A DNA stretch of 64,000 bases from Entomortierella parvispora (taxonomy: Eukaryota; Mortierellomycota; Mortierellomycetes; Mortierellales; Mortierellaceae). Positions 43,701 through 56,206 of the stretch are shown piece after piece. Within the stretch, counting starts at the first letter, position 1. Each line of letters starts with the position of its first letter. Both the position numbers and the translations under genes were made by a program. The DNA lies in contig OY752140.1 in assembly GCA_963573315.1 (NCBI GenBank), forward strand, positions 2,976,001 to 3,040,000, written 5' to 3'. Below the pieces are notes generated by a model. The model made no database searches. It was not told the DNA's origin and saw nothing but the letters and a program-made list of their open reading frames with translations.

Positions 43701-46529
43701 ATTGCCAGTCGAATTACTACCCAGACTTTGGTTACTCACAATCGAGTCTGCAGAGCGCTCCCTGGACATAGGTGTTGCTCCTTGTCCGCCTTTAGATGGT
43801 GATGTAGAAGACATCAAGTTACCCTAGAGGTCATTTTCATCATATACGCATCAGGAAGTGAGAAAAGGTGTCGCTATAGCTCCTTAAAGATATTACATTG
43901 TTGAAACCATACCATAAGGAGGCGGGTCTTGAGTAGCCTTTGGGGGTATATATCAGTTCCGAGCAAAACATCCTGCATGACACCTAATCGACCGGGTAGA
44001 ACAAGATCACCATTAGTTGGAGGACTTTTTTCATATTCCACGGCCCATTACTTTCCAACAGCCGATGGATCAATCTTTACCAGGGTTGCGTCCTGTGAGA
44101 TAAATTAAAGTGAGTGCAGGTAGAACTAGTCGGTCATTGTCGATCCTGCTAAGGTATTCAAAGATGGCTGCTTTATATGGGTTCTGCTGTTGACTTTCAT
44201 TGGAGCCGAGTTGCTGCACTGATGCCAAAGGCTGATTATAGTTGGTGCGAGCTTGCGGTGTTGGAGTGCGCATCAATGAAAGAGTCGAATCCAGTCCAGG
44301 ACTGGTTCCCAATAGTCCAAATGAATGAAACTTGGAAGTTACCGGGCTGGACGGTCTACTGGCGTCTGGAGAAGGTGGAAACGGTCCCAGAGAGAGGGGG
44401 GAGGGTCCATGTCGGGTATGAGGATGATGTGTTGTTGAATTGTTGGAGTATAGTTGATTTGAGAATAGTGTCGATGTCAAGGCTGAAACCAAAGGCGCGT
44501 GTTTCAAGACGTGGAACGCGTGTAGCATTAGGGATAGGGCAACCAAAGGAGTCAGCTTTTGAGACTATGTGGAAGTGCAGGCGTTAGTCCAGGGTTCACT
44601 CGGGTCTTTAACTCCTGTAAAAATTTATGAAGATCTTACCGCCGAAGATGACTTTGTACCATTGCCGCCATTGGACCCATTTTTAACAGCATTTGGGGGA
44701 AGAATGCTGTCCAGGTACATGGGCCGCAACAATCTGTTGAGCAGATGCGATATCAGGATCTTGTTGATCTTGGTGACCTCTAATTCAATAATGTCATTCA
44801 CATAGTAGAAGCAATCCATGTGCTCCGCTAGATAGTAGTTCATTCTTGAAAATTCACCCTCTCTAATTGATTTGTTTAGGAAACAATGAATAATATGGTC
44901 AAAAAAGGTCAATTTCCAGAAGGCGGACCAAACAATTGAGGGTTAAAAAGTGTCAATCGGTGGTTTGTTTACCCTGGGTGAAGAAGCATGTCATTGACAG
45001 TGGTTCCATAGTTGCCAATGAACCAGACCAAGTTTGAAAAATATGTCGTTGTCGTCCTGTCGAGAATAAACTCTTGCATTTGCTTGTCGTCCACACTATA
45101 AACATTAAGGGTGATGACGCGAACTGCTATCCTGATCATGCTCTCCTCATGGTTGAAAAACTTGATGGCCTCAGAGTATCTATGATTCCAAAAGAACCAA
45201 CAGTCAATCAAAAAAAAACATTCTCCAAACATATCGCTCTCTATCATGGGCTGTGCCCTTACAGAGGGAAGTCGTCCAAATGTTCGTTGAAGAAAAAGTA
45301 AATTGTATCTTTGGAAAGCTTGAATGACAAGGTCCTAAGGAGATAGATGTAATATGCCAATATCTCGTCGTTCGAGAAATCATATCGCACGCCAATGACC
45401 TGGTTCACGTAGTTGTTGGATAGCAAAAAGTCTAGAGACGCACGACCATGTTTGGTTACGCTAAATTATTGCGGTACTGTTGATTTTAGGCAATTGTAAA
45501 ACCATGATGCCAGGGGAAAACTTACATAATGACTCCTGTGAGCGCACGTTCTCGAACATGATATTGAGTGTTTGCAAGACTTGCACGATTAGGGATCCAT
45601 CCTGTTTGCTTTGTAATATCTTGAGAAAGTGAAAATGGACATTTTGTTCAAAGAAATGCCTACGTTCAAGAAGACAAAAGGGGGCACAAGTGTAAGCGAC
45701 GGGAGAATAGATGTTGACACGCGACAGAACGTGCTGTCCCTCCATCCCCTCTTCTCTCTCTGCCAAGAGTGTGTTCATGAACAGGGATCCATAAAAAGAA
45801 AAACAAATAGCTGGCTGGGACACAGAGCAAGCTCCTATTTTCCATAGCTTGTGTACTCACTCGAGAAGAAGGGGATCGTGCTGATCCCCCCAGATCAAGA
45901 GCTGGGTCAGCTCTTTCAGGCAACCGATGATGCTCTCCTCGTTCCCATCCGCTGAAAAGTGCTGGAGCTGTTCGCAGAGTGCTCTAGCAATAGCATCAAA
46001 AAAGAAGGGAGGGAAAATACAAATGCGAGTTAGTCGTTGTGGCCGATATTGCCTTAGAGGACGTGGGTTGGAGGGATATGTGCATGGTGCAGTGTGGTGC
46101 GATGTGGTTGTCCGAAGCCGCCTTGAGGACCGACCGCCAGTGTGACAGGGAGAAGAAGAGTGAGAGTGAAGGATCAACGCTTGCACTGCTTCCTCTGCTG
46201 CTGAAGGCCCCGGGCCGTGTCCTCTCCTTGCCTGTTCTTGGCCCCTGTCATGGGCAGTAAATAGGCATCCAAGAGCGTCAGTTTTGCTGAGACTTTGACC
46301 CAAGCAGCATGCGGCATGCCTGAAAATACTGGCCCATGGCTGTTTCCTTTTCCTGGAGAGGATTCCTGCTCCTTGTTATCACAGCATTCCTACGTTTCCT
46401 GTAAAGCGGGGGGTGACTGGGCAAAGCTACATGAGGCGATGAGCGAATCCATGCATGGCAGCGCGCATACTTTAAGTTCTCGAGGCTGAAACGATCCGGC
46501 TTTGGTTTGTTCCACAGGAGGTTGAACAT
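40782..46529 (-). CDS. CLEC16A: CLEC16A-like protein (FPL domain)
   Basis: Homologue of CLEC16A/Ema/GOP-1, a membrane-associated endolysosomal protein acting in endosome maturation, autophagy and mitophagy in animals. Ten exons: 46529-46471, 45983-45861, 45659-45526, 45431-45263, 45179-44973, 44862-44640, 44564-44081, 43983-43913, 43823-42626 and 42547-40782; all phases close, 1477 residues. The N-terminal FPL domain is strongly conserved ([124 protein letters not shown]). Beyond about residue 330 come [15 protein letters not shown] and [13 protein letters not shown], then some 950 residues of Ser/Thr-rich low-complexity sequence. The 484-nt intron 1 is the longest in the window. Confidence 0.92.
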
Positions 46530-47394
46530 GCGAAGGGTTGCTGTGGCGGCGACGACTCAAAGGGGTCCACGTGGGGAAAGAAGGAGAAGGATGTCGATTG
46601 TTTTGAGTTGCCAGGAGACGGGGAGTGACAAGTAGCAGAGAATGAGAAGGGCTGGGAATGAGCAAGAGAGAATGACTCTGCTGGCGAGGATGAATAAGAA
46701 TAGAGATTGGAGGTTGGACAGCTGCAGTCGAAGAGGATGTCAACGACTGAAGGACATGGGTATGTGAGTGTGGTTGCGAGAGTACGAGTGAAAGGAACAA
46801 CAGCGAGAGAAAGAAAGAAAGACTGAGTGAAAGGGAGAAAAGGAAGGGGGAGGAGGACCCTCAATTCGTGCTCAAGATTGAGGCCGTGCTCTCTCTTTCT
46901 TTCTCTCTCTCTTTCTCTCTCTCTTCTGTGCTCACAGACCAAGACCGCGTCGCGTTCATCATTGTATCATTGTCCATTGTACCATTGTGCGATCGGAGGG
47001 CTCAGGTCAGATGGACGAGAAAACAGGCACATCCAACCCATTTTCACTGTTTGCTCTTGCGTTCCCTTGCGTGCGGACGGATGACGGCCTCATCTGCCAC
47101 GGCCACCGTCAGTCACAATCGAGTGTAGGCAGGGTCCCCACGCGTCCAAAGCGCGCAAAGGGCTGGTCAACAAGCCCTCACAGATTTGCCCAGGGTGAAG
47201 CCACATGTGCTGCCTATGCGTTAACAGCTGCCTATCCACGGGAATGCCCCGTCGGCTCACAGCAGACAGACAGTGTGCGTGCAACACTCTGGAATCACTG
47301 CCGGATCAAGCAACTTCCTCGCCTCAAGGAAGGGTATGTCAGAACAAGGTCCTAGGATCTGCTACCAATCCGTGCCCAATTTATTTGTCACAAT
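46530..47394. promoter_or_regulatory. CLEC16A upstream region
   Basis: 865 nt between the CLEC16A start and the V-ATPase F stop. A CT/TTTC tract at 46892-46925 (on the plus strand) is a purine tract in the direction of CLEC16A transcription. Open frames on the plus strand at 46987-47355 lack splice support and any recognisable motif. No gene called. Confidence 0.4.
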
Positions 47395-48065
47395 CTACTC
47401 TCCAAAGAGTCTCCGGACACGCTTCAACACGCTGTCCTTTTCTGGATCATAGGGGTGGTCCTTTGAGGGAATCTCGAGGATCGTGGGGAATGCCTGGTCA
47501 TGTTCGTCAATCAAAGGCCGGATCTCTTCTGCAATCTACAGTTGAAGTGAACAAAGGCGTACATCAATAAAGTGATTCACTTGGATCCTCAAAGATAATG
47601 GTTAGTCTGTTGGCGGATTATTCAGTGCCTACATGTTGGTTGATCAAGATGATGGCGATGTCCTTTCTCTTTGTAAACTCCTGGAAGGCCTCCTCTACGG
47701 CTGACAAAGGGGTTTCTAGGGAAAACATCAAGGGCAGAAAGGATGTTTTGCTTGTAAATACTGTATACCATACTGTATACAAACTCTGCTCCATGCCCCA
47801 CTTGTATTCTACGACGACTGCTTACTAGCATCAACGACCAAGAAGTTTTTCTTTTGATGGGAATCAATGTGGCCGATACCGGCGAGAAGGAGACCTGTGA
47901 TAGAGTCTTCGTCGCCAATGGCAGCCATGAAGGTGCGCTCCTGTGGGATTCAGCAGTTCAGGGATGGAGAGGAGAGGTCAGCTATCTAAGTGAGTGTTGC
48001 TTTGGGCTTGTCTCGAGTTTGTGCATCCTGTTCCTGGCGCGATGTGTACGTACAGTTTGCGCCAT
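47395..48065 (-). CDS. VMA7: V-type H+-ATPase subunit F
   Basis: Central-stalk subunit of the V1 sector; needed for vacuolar/endosomal acidification. Four exons: 48065-48054 (only 12 nt, MAQT), 47940-47826, 47715-47633 and 47535-47395, total 116 residues, close to other Vma7 proteins. Motifs: [63 protein letters not shown] and [20 protein letters not shown], ending RVRRLFGE. The initiating exon was chosen because ATGGCGCAAACT directly precedes a GTACGT donor and the phase fits. Confidence 0.94.
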
Positions 48066-48623
48066 TGTTCAATTCAAGGGATCAGATTCCTCGTTTCGGT
48101 ATAGATATTCGGAAAAGTAGGTGGAGGGAAGGGTCACTCGCGGTCGAGGGGGATGTTGGGTAAGAGAGGTAACAGGGTAAGAGAGGTAGTAGAGAAAGAG
48201 AGCAAGAGTCGACGTGATGCGCCGTCCCCTGACCTGACCAAAAGAACATGCATGCGTTCAATTCAGCCCCTCGCGGAGGTGGAGTGTGCTAATCACGTGC
48301 AGGGTCAAAAATGCACGTCACACTTTGGAGGTGTCTGTCTGTCTGTCTGCCTTGCACTACCTGCTTGCTTGCTTGCTTGCTTGCCTGCTACCCTCTGGAC
48401 CCCCGGGATCGCATCCCCCTCCTCCAGCCGTGCTTTCAATCTATCGCTCTCGTCCCCTCTCTCTCTTTTTTTTCCTTCCCTCTCCCAGCATCTCTGCCAG
48501 CCTGCATCGATCCCCTTCTCATCTCTTAATTGACAGCCGGCCTTACTTTCTCCTTCCACGTCTCTTGCCTTTTTTTTATTTTTGCCGCACTTCTTTTCTG
48601 CACCTTAAAAAAATAACCGCGCC
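48066..48623. promoter_or_regulatory. divergent promoter, VMA7 / BRWD-like
   Basis: 558 nt. Contains a direct repeat GGGTAAGAGAGGTA at about 48158 and 48175, a (GTCT)n run near 48335-48350, and (GCTT)n at 48361-48383. No coding region supported. Confidence 0.45.
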
Positions 48624-51600
48624 ATGGACTCCCAGATGGAGCAAGGTACAGCTCTCCGCCTCCGCCTGCTTGTCCTGACAGGGCCCGCGGCATCTGCTCT
48701 TGCAGGGACTTTGTTGCTTTGAATCATCACCGCTCGGGCTCACCACTAACATTCTGCCACTGTGCCTCCTGCCATCTTACATGCATTTGCACCTGGACTC
48801 GATGATTTCTCAGAGGTAACAAGAAAGAAGGAGGGAAAGGTGAAAGAGAGGATAGAGACGCGACTGCACATGTTTTTATTTTTAATTTGTGTCTGCAGCA
48901 TTGTCTTGCCGGTGTTATGGGTGCATACTCCAGCGCTACTTGAGCGTTTCTCGCTAATATAACACCTTACTCCAGAAGGAACCCAACGCACTCCAATCGT
49001 CCACAGCTGCCCAACTACTTGCTACCGTTTAACTTCACGCAAACGCACCTCAACCTCTACAATTCTCTTTCACTTGACACTAATTTTCGTTTTTGAATTA
49101 CCATTGTTTTGGTAGCTCTACTTTCTGATCGCCCGATTTTTATCCAAAGGGCCATGTGCCGATTCTTCAGAGGTGCTTCTCTCAAACATTGAGCAGCACC
49201 CTGACCTACTCCCAGTTCGATACAATTGGAAAGGTCAAAAGCGACCATATTCTAACGAGGAGTTGGTAGGTAGAATTGCAGGATGCGTATCCGTTGTGGC
49301 AGCCATAATATTAACTGCGCAATGCACTTTAGTTATCATGGTACAATAGTATCAATGCCGATCACTTGCCTCAGTTGCTTTCAAGACTCATAGTCCACAC
49401 AGATGCCCAGATCCCACCTCTGGTTCCTGGCATGCGGTCTTTGCTGTCTACAGGAGGAAATTCTCTACTTCGCACTCCTCAAGAAGCGGAGAGTCTAAGG
49501 AGAAAGCAAGGCAATACTGGGGGCCAAACGTTGCAAAGGGTCATTTTCAATGGAAAAGGTGCCAGTCGCAGGCCAAAAACGGGTAAGGGCAAGAAGCGAT
49601 GGCAATTGTTTTAGCGAAGGAAGAGGGCTGCAAGGTCTGTGGCCATGCAGAAATTAACTCTTTTTCTTTCCTTTTCCCTCCTTTCTTTGTGCAGTGCAAT
49701 ACATTCGTGCAAAAGAGATCAGACCTCGCGCGGTGCCCACTGTCAGACTTCCTGCATTTATTCCTTCTTTGTTTGAAGAGTTGGTGATCATGAATGGACA
49801 TCGGTTTGCAACCTTTTGCCTGTTATTTGACAAAACAGGGAACCGCGTCATAACAGGAAGTGACGATTATCTGGTCAAAATCTGGTGCGCACAGTCTGGA
49901 TACTTACTCTTTACACTACGAGGACACTCTGCAGTCGTCACATTTATGGACCTAAGCACCGACAATTCCATGCTTGTCACTGCTTCGAATGATGGAATCA
50001 TTCGTGTTTGGGATCTCAAAACTTCGGCGCCCGTCGCAGTCCTTCCAACAGGTAGTACTGCCAGGACCAGGAAACCGATAACAACCGTCTCCTTTTCGCC
50101 TTCACCTATACCCCACATTCGATATTTAATTGCAACTTCACTGGATGGCTATACTTGGGTCTGGAAGTTTGACAAGGACACCAAAAAATTCCAGTCGCCA
50201 CCTATCCGCCTGGACTGCAAAACATTCAATGACTCGAAGCTGAAGTGCTCCACCTGGAACCGAACAGGGTCACAATTTGCGGTCGCAGGGACAGATCTTT
50301 TTATTCGAGTGTTTTCCACCATTCAAGGAGGTCCAGAAGCCATCAAGGCTGGAAAAAGGCGAAAGAGCTACGACAAATCTCGGATGGCAAGTTTGGATGG
50401 TAGTGGTCCTCAGGATGGTGCCACAGCTTCGTCGTCCAATACGAAAAAACCGCCACCAAATATTGAAGCACAAAATTGGGGGGAACCCACTCTTATCGCA
50501 CAACTGGATGGACATGCAGGAGTTGTTACGAGTCTGGGCTACAGTCGACATGGTAACAGACTTTTGTCTGGCTCCGTGGACGGTTTTGTTCGGATATGGA
50601 AATACGATCCTCAAAGCAAGATGTGGACGTCTATGGCCAGTAAGCTCACAGAACCTGCACGAATTCAAATTGATCTTTTGAGTAGAATTGTGAATGGCAT
50701 GGAATCTGACTTTATCTTGATGCTGATTAGTCGACGTGAGGGACGAACATATCCAGACCGGAGCTACCATCACTGCTGCCAGGCACATGCTCCCTTCTCC
50801 CGTGGCAACAACTGCCCCAGCAAATCCTTTTTCTACAGGACAGGTATCGACCACCGACAACTCGCAAGAGGAAGCGCTCAACACAGACTCTGAGATGAAC
50901 GGATCAACAACTGCCGATCCCCCGGCAGCAACTGAGGCTTCGGCCGGAGGGTCAAGAACTGTGCCAAGACCAGAAGACTCGAGAATTATTCCCACAATGG
51001 CTATTTGGTCGCTGGATGACTCTGCTATTGTGCTGACGACGTCATTAGGAGAAATCAAAATTTTTGACTCAAAGACTGGAGAATGGATCCATACTCTCAG
51101 AGGGCATTTGCGTGGCTCGTCCATCTATGTTGTGGACGTCCATCCAATCGATAGTCGCATCGTGATGACTGCCGGCTATGATGGTCAGGTCATACTTTGG
51201 GACATAATCAAGGGCACCAAGTTAAAAAGCTGGACCTACCCGGAGCACGAGTTCTTGGATGGTCGGTTCTCGCCAGACGGTCTCATGTTTGCTGTCACGG
51301 ACCAGGAGGGCAAGTGTATTCTATTTGGTGCAGGAAGAAACCCTGACGACTATAAGGATGCTCGAATGTTTGTGGAACAGACCTTCTGGAGCGACTATGC
51401 TGGAGTCCGATATGATGCCGACTACAATGTTGTTGACGACGTCACTCAGATTGCGCCTCATCTCATGGACCGAACTCCTATCTTGGACACCAATGGTCGT
51501 GATTACGCCCGGCAAAAAGGACCACGATATGGACTTGATCTTCCTGTGGAACCTCCATCTGGCGTTCTTGAGCAGGAAGAGGCTTCAAAATTGGAATTAC

Positions 51601-54508
51601 TAGAAAAGGAGCTCGAAAATCTGGCTGAACAGACTCTTACAGTCCTACCTACCACAGACAAAAAGTCTCTTTACAAACGAAGGCGCGAATTCATCCTCGA
51701 GGAGGACGAGGATGACGATGACCCGATGACGACCGAAGTACCTATTGTGCCTTTGCCAAACGACTCTAGTGGTGAAGAATATGCAGGAGGTGCAGCGTCT
51801 GCATCATCATCGTCTGAGAGTGATGACGAGGACGACAGTGATGTGGTGCCTGGCGACGAAAATATACCCTTGAGATCTATGATCAATGACGATGATGACG
51901 ACGACGACGAATACTTTTCAGGAGGAGGCGGATCCTCCTCTCGAAAACGTCGAGCCCCAGGATCGACTGGCACACCAAGGAAAAGGCGCAGTGGTGGCAG
52001 GACCTCTGGAAGAACGAGAAAAAGACCACGTATGTTGGACGATGACGACGATGAGGATGAGGATGACCTTGATATGGATGAGGAGGATGATTTTAGTGAT
52101 GAGAGCGACGACTATGATGCTCCACGAACACCACGGTCAAGGAAGGCTAACGGTCGATCGAGCAACAACCGTCTGCCCTCTGGCAGCAAGAGTCAGAGAA
52201 GCGCTCGGCCTAAATCGTTTACAAACGACGACTACCCGAGCGACGAAATCCAGGAAGAAGAGTCTGACAATAATGAGGATGAGTACTCTGGAAGCTCTAT
52301 CGGTGGCTCAAATTCTGCGATCTTGCACTCAGACTCAGCACCTTCCGTACCACCTTCACCCAAACGAAAGAAGCAATGGCGTGGTAATGGTCGAAAGAAG
52401 GGCAAGGCTGTTTTACGAGATGAAAAAACTATGGAACTGCAGCGGTGGCTACCCAGCGATTGGATAAAGACGAATGCTCCTCGGAAAACGCCGTATCATC
52501 CACAGGTAGGATTCATTTCCATTGTGTAGCCTTCGTACATTGCGTAGTTTGTCCATTAGTGGTACTGATGACGAACACACTGTGTTCAGATTGGAGACTA
52601 TGTAGCATACCTTCGTCAGGGCCATAGCCTCTACCTCAAGGAAACACCACTGCGACAGAAATTGGACCTAAAGGTAGTACCTTTTACAAAGGACCCAAGT
52701 CTGCCATGGGTGACATTTGGTCGAGTCTCAAGGATCACATACAATGTCGGTCCTCCAACATGGTGTACCATTACTCTGGAGGAACAAATCCTTGACTCTG
52801 CATGGGGCTATCCTCCCAATCCTCAGTTTTCTCCTTCTCGAAGACGCTTTGAAATTGAATTTCACGATCTCGGAGATGTGCCAGACTTTATTATCCTCTA
52901 TTCCGTTTTTCAAGGGGGCATCAATGCCCAGTTCTCTGCTGGGGAGCAAATCTGGGCCTCTTTTGATGGAACGTCATATTCTGGGACAATCGCCTCGCAG
53001 GTGGTTGATGATCCTTCTCTTCCCGAATCTCTTTGGATGGCCTTTGAAGTTGCTTGGTATGTCGACTTTGATATCTCCTGTTTGTTTGTTTTCAAACTTC
53101 TGACTGAAAATACTTGCTTCATTGCTTAATAGGCCGATGGCGGAAACCACCAACCTATCGCCATGGGAAATGCAGCGCGAAGAAGACGAGGAGGATGAAC
53201 AGTCAAACCAGGAATCTATTCCCGAAGATGGTAAGGAAACCAGTCCTATCGATCGACCTCAACTAATCCAAGTCAACTCCAGTTACTTACTGTTTTATCT
53301 GATGGTGTTAGAATATGCTCGTATCCACGAGATTATGCAACATTTTTTGCAGATGGACGAGTTTCAAATCTTCAAATACCCGGTGGATTTTGAGGCGTAT
53401 CCGGACTATTGCAAGGCGGTCGCCTATCCAATTTGTCTAGACTCTATCCAAGAAAGGCTTGCAAATGGATTTTATCGGCGGTCAAGGGTAATCAACAACG
53501 CAGAATACTTCATATTGAGACTGACTTTTTGAGTGTGCGTCTGACCCTGGTTTTCTTTGTACGTGTTCTATAGGCTGTACAATTTGATATGGAGCTCTTG
53601 GAAAAAAACGCCTTGACTTACAATGATCCAAAGAGTGGGATCGCACTCTTTGCCAAACATCTGACTCGAATTTATAAGGGTTCAGTGGCCAGTACGTGCA
53701 ACGAAATTACCGACGGCAATTATCCATTATGTCGTTTTACTCATCATGTCGTTGTTGATTATTTTCCGTTAGACCCTTCCAAGGTTCTCCCAACTGAAAT
53801 CCACGTCAAGACTACGAGAAGACATGAAGACGACGAGTTTGATGGAGAAGGGAGTGAAAACGAACAGCTGGATGTCGACTCTGAGCCGGAGCTGGATCCT
53901 ATTTTGGAAGCAGAGGCTATTCGCGATGATGATGCCGAGGATGACTTTTTGGTGTAAGCGTGCGAACTGTCAAGGATATATTACGTTTTGTGCTCTGCAG
54001 GACCTTTTTTTTTTTTTTTTTTTTCCTGATATGAGATGGTGTCTTGGTTTTGTTCTATAGAAGCGATGATTCTGAAGATGGTTACGGCAGCTCGCACTCT
54101 CGGTCCAAGAGGCGTGCGGCTCGCAAGACATCCCGAAGAACCAAAGCTAGTCCATTCTCACCTGCAAGATCCAGTGGAGGGTCCAGGTCTCGCCAAAACA
54201 GTGGAACCACGAGGGGTAAAGGACGAAAGAAGGCCGTAGACGGTGCGTCGGACGATGATGACGATGACGGAGATTGGGGCAAACCCAGCAATGGGCGCGC
54301 ACACAGTGGAAGCCAGAGCAGCCAAAGTCGACCTCGTCGTGGCAGGGCGTCTGCTAAGAGAAGGGGTGACAGTGATGAATTCCAAGAAGACGATGACGAG
54401 GAGGAAGAATGGCAGGCAGAAGACGAAGAACCTCCCTCAGCTCCTGTGTCAAGGAGCAAGCGCAAGAAGACTCGGATTGTCGAAAGCGACGACGATTTTG
54501 TATCATAG
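48624..54508 (+). CDS. BRWD/PHIP-like WD40-bromodomain protein
   Basis: Chromatin-binding protein of the BRWD1/PHIP/WDR9 family, which in animals acts with CUL4-DDB1. Confident exons: 49116-49265, 49333-49558, 49695-50639, 50731-52505, 52590-53056, 53133-53230, 53312-53487, 53574-53953 and 54061-54508; about 1530-1555 residues. N-terminal LYFLIARFLSKGPC matches the family start. WD40 blades include RVITGSDDYLVKIWCAQ, LVTASNDGIIRVWDLK, RLLSGSVDGFVRIWKYD and MTAGYDGQVILWDI. Acidic/KR-rich linkers follow. IGDYVAYLRQGHSLYL starts the family-specific domain after the propeller. One bromodomain spans YARIHEIMQHFLQMDEFQ through ERLANGFYRRSRAVQFDMEL and LTYND. The tail is acidic/basic. The first exon is not settled: ATG 48624 (MDSQMEQ, donor 48646) is suggestive but joins out of phase. 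A frame-neutral 81-nt intron at 53692-53772 is possible. Confidence 0.87.
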
Positions 54509-54725
54509 ATCGGATAGAACACATTAAAAAGATGCTTAGCCCAATGAAAAAATGATGGCATTGCCATCTGGCCCGATTGCTCACAGCAAGTTGGCGAAAG
54601 GCGTCATTAGGACAAAAGCAAAGCACACTCTCTCTTCACGTCTCACTCGTCCTTCCTTCTCCTTTCTCTCTCCTTTCCCTCTCATTCAGTTATATTTTTT
54701 CCATCTTTCTCTCCTTCATCATCAC

Positions 54726-56206
54726 ATGCTTCTTCGCCCATTCCGTGCAATCAACCCGATCGCGCTGAATCTTGGTCGCTCTCCTCTTTCTCCATCCATC
54801 CACACTCCCATGAGCAGCAATCGCGCCTCGTTAGCCGCCCTTGCTTCCACTAACCGCAAATACTTTTTCCACGCAGAGACAACGACCATGTCAGCCTACG
54901 AACAAAAGACTCTCCATGGCTATAGCCAGGAAGAGTTCCGCATCAAGCAAGAGGTTGCCCCCGGCACTTACCTAGGACCAATCGATGACAAGCTGGCGGG
55001 AGCCAACAAGATTCCCCTCTTGTTCCAACCCTTCCAGATCAAGGACCTGACAATGGCCAACAGGGTTGTAGTCGCGCCCATGTGCATGTACTCTTCCCAG
55101 GATGGATTCATGACCAATTTCCATTTGGCACACCTTGGATCGTTTGCGATCCATGGTGCAGGACTTGTTATCGCTGAAGCCAGCGCAGTCGAACCGAGGT
55201 ATGTTATCTGATTTCAAATCAGTCTTTCTTTTTTGTTTTGTTTGTGCCCAATCAAGGACTGAACCCAGAGTCCGAATCCCTCTCTCCCTCTCTATCTTTC
55301 ACCATTAGAGGGCGAATCAGCCCTCAAGATGCAGGCATTTGGGATGATGCACATATCCACAAGCTCAAGGAGGTTGCAGAGTTTATCCAATCGCAAGGGT
55401 CCAAGATGGGTATTCAATTAGCCCATGCCGGTCGAAAGGCCTCGATGCGTCCACCTTACTCGTCTCCCCCAGATTCTGAATTCTGGCGTGAGGACGTGGT
55501 CGCGCCCACTGGAGGGGAGGACTTGAAATGGGATGCGACCTATGTGGCCCCTCGCGAGCTCGCTGTAGAGGAGATCCAGCATATCGTGCAGGCCTTTGGA
55601 AAGGCTGCTATCAGGGCAGCCAAGGCCGGGTTGGATACGGTCGAGATTCACGGCGCCCATGGATACTTGATTCACAACTTTTTGTCCCCTGTGACCAACA
55701 AGAGAACAGATCGCTATGGTGGATCATTGGAGAATCGGGCCCGTTTTCTGATGGAAGTGGTCCGAGAAGTCCGCGCCAACTTCCCTGCAAAGAAGCCCAT
55801 CTTTTTGAGAGTGTCGGCCTCGGATTTGGTTGAGGGTGTGCTGGAGGGACCCTCTTGGGATATTGAGCAAACGGTTCAGATTGCGAAATGGGTGAAGGAA
55901 GCCGGAGTGGATGTTTTCCATGTGTCATCTGGCGGTAATGTCGCCCAGCAAAAGCTCAACGCCTACCCTGGCTACCAGGTGCCGTTTGCGGAGCAAGTGA
56001 AAAAACAGGTGCCGGATTTGGCCGTGGTGGCAGTCGGAATCATCACGGGGGGCAAGCAGGCCGAAACGGTCTTGGAAGAAGAAAAAGCGGATTTGATCGC
56101 GGTCGCCCGTGGTTTCTTGCGTGACCCTCACTTTGTTTTGAGCGCCGCCAAGGAATTGAATGTGAAGGCAAAGTATTCTCAGCAATATGAACGTGGTCGT
56201 CGTTAA
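54726..56206 (+). CDS. NADH:flavin oxidoreductase, old yellow enzyme family (YqjM-like)
   Basis: FMN-dependent ene-reductase with TIM-barrel fold; reduces activated C=C bonds, native substrate unknown. Two exons, 54726-55198 and 55309-56206, 456 residues. Core motifs: NRVVVAPMCMYSSQDG, HLAHLGSFAIHGAGLV, GIQLAHAGRKAS, VEIHGAHGYLIHNFLSP, NKRTDRYGGSLENRARF, VDVFHVSSGG and ADLIAVARGFLRDP. The Cys in APMCMYS and the LGSFA segment place it with the thermophilic-like/YqjM class, common in fungi. If translation starts at 54726, the first 55 residues are Arg/Ser-rich and free of acidic residues, like a mitochondrial presequence. An internal ATG at 54888 (MSAYEQKTLHG) would give a cytosolic form. Confidence 0.92.
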
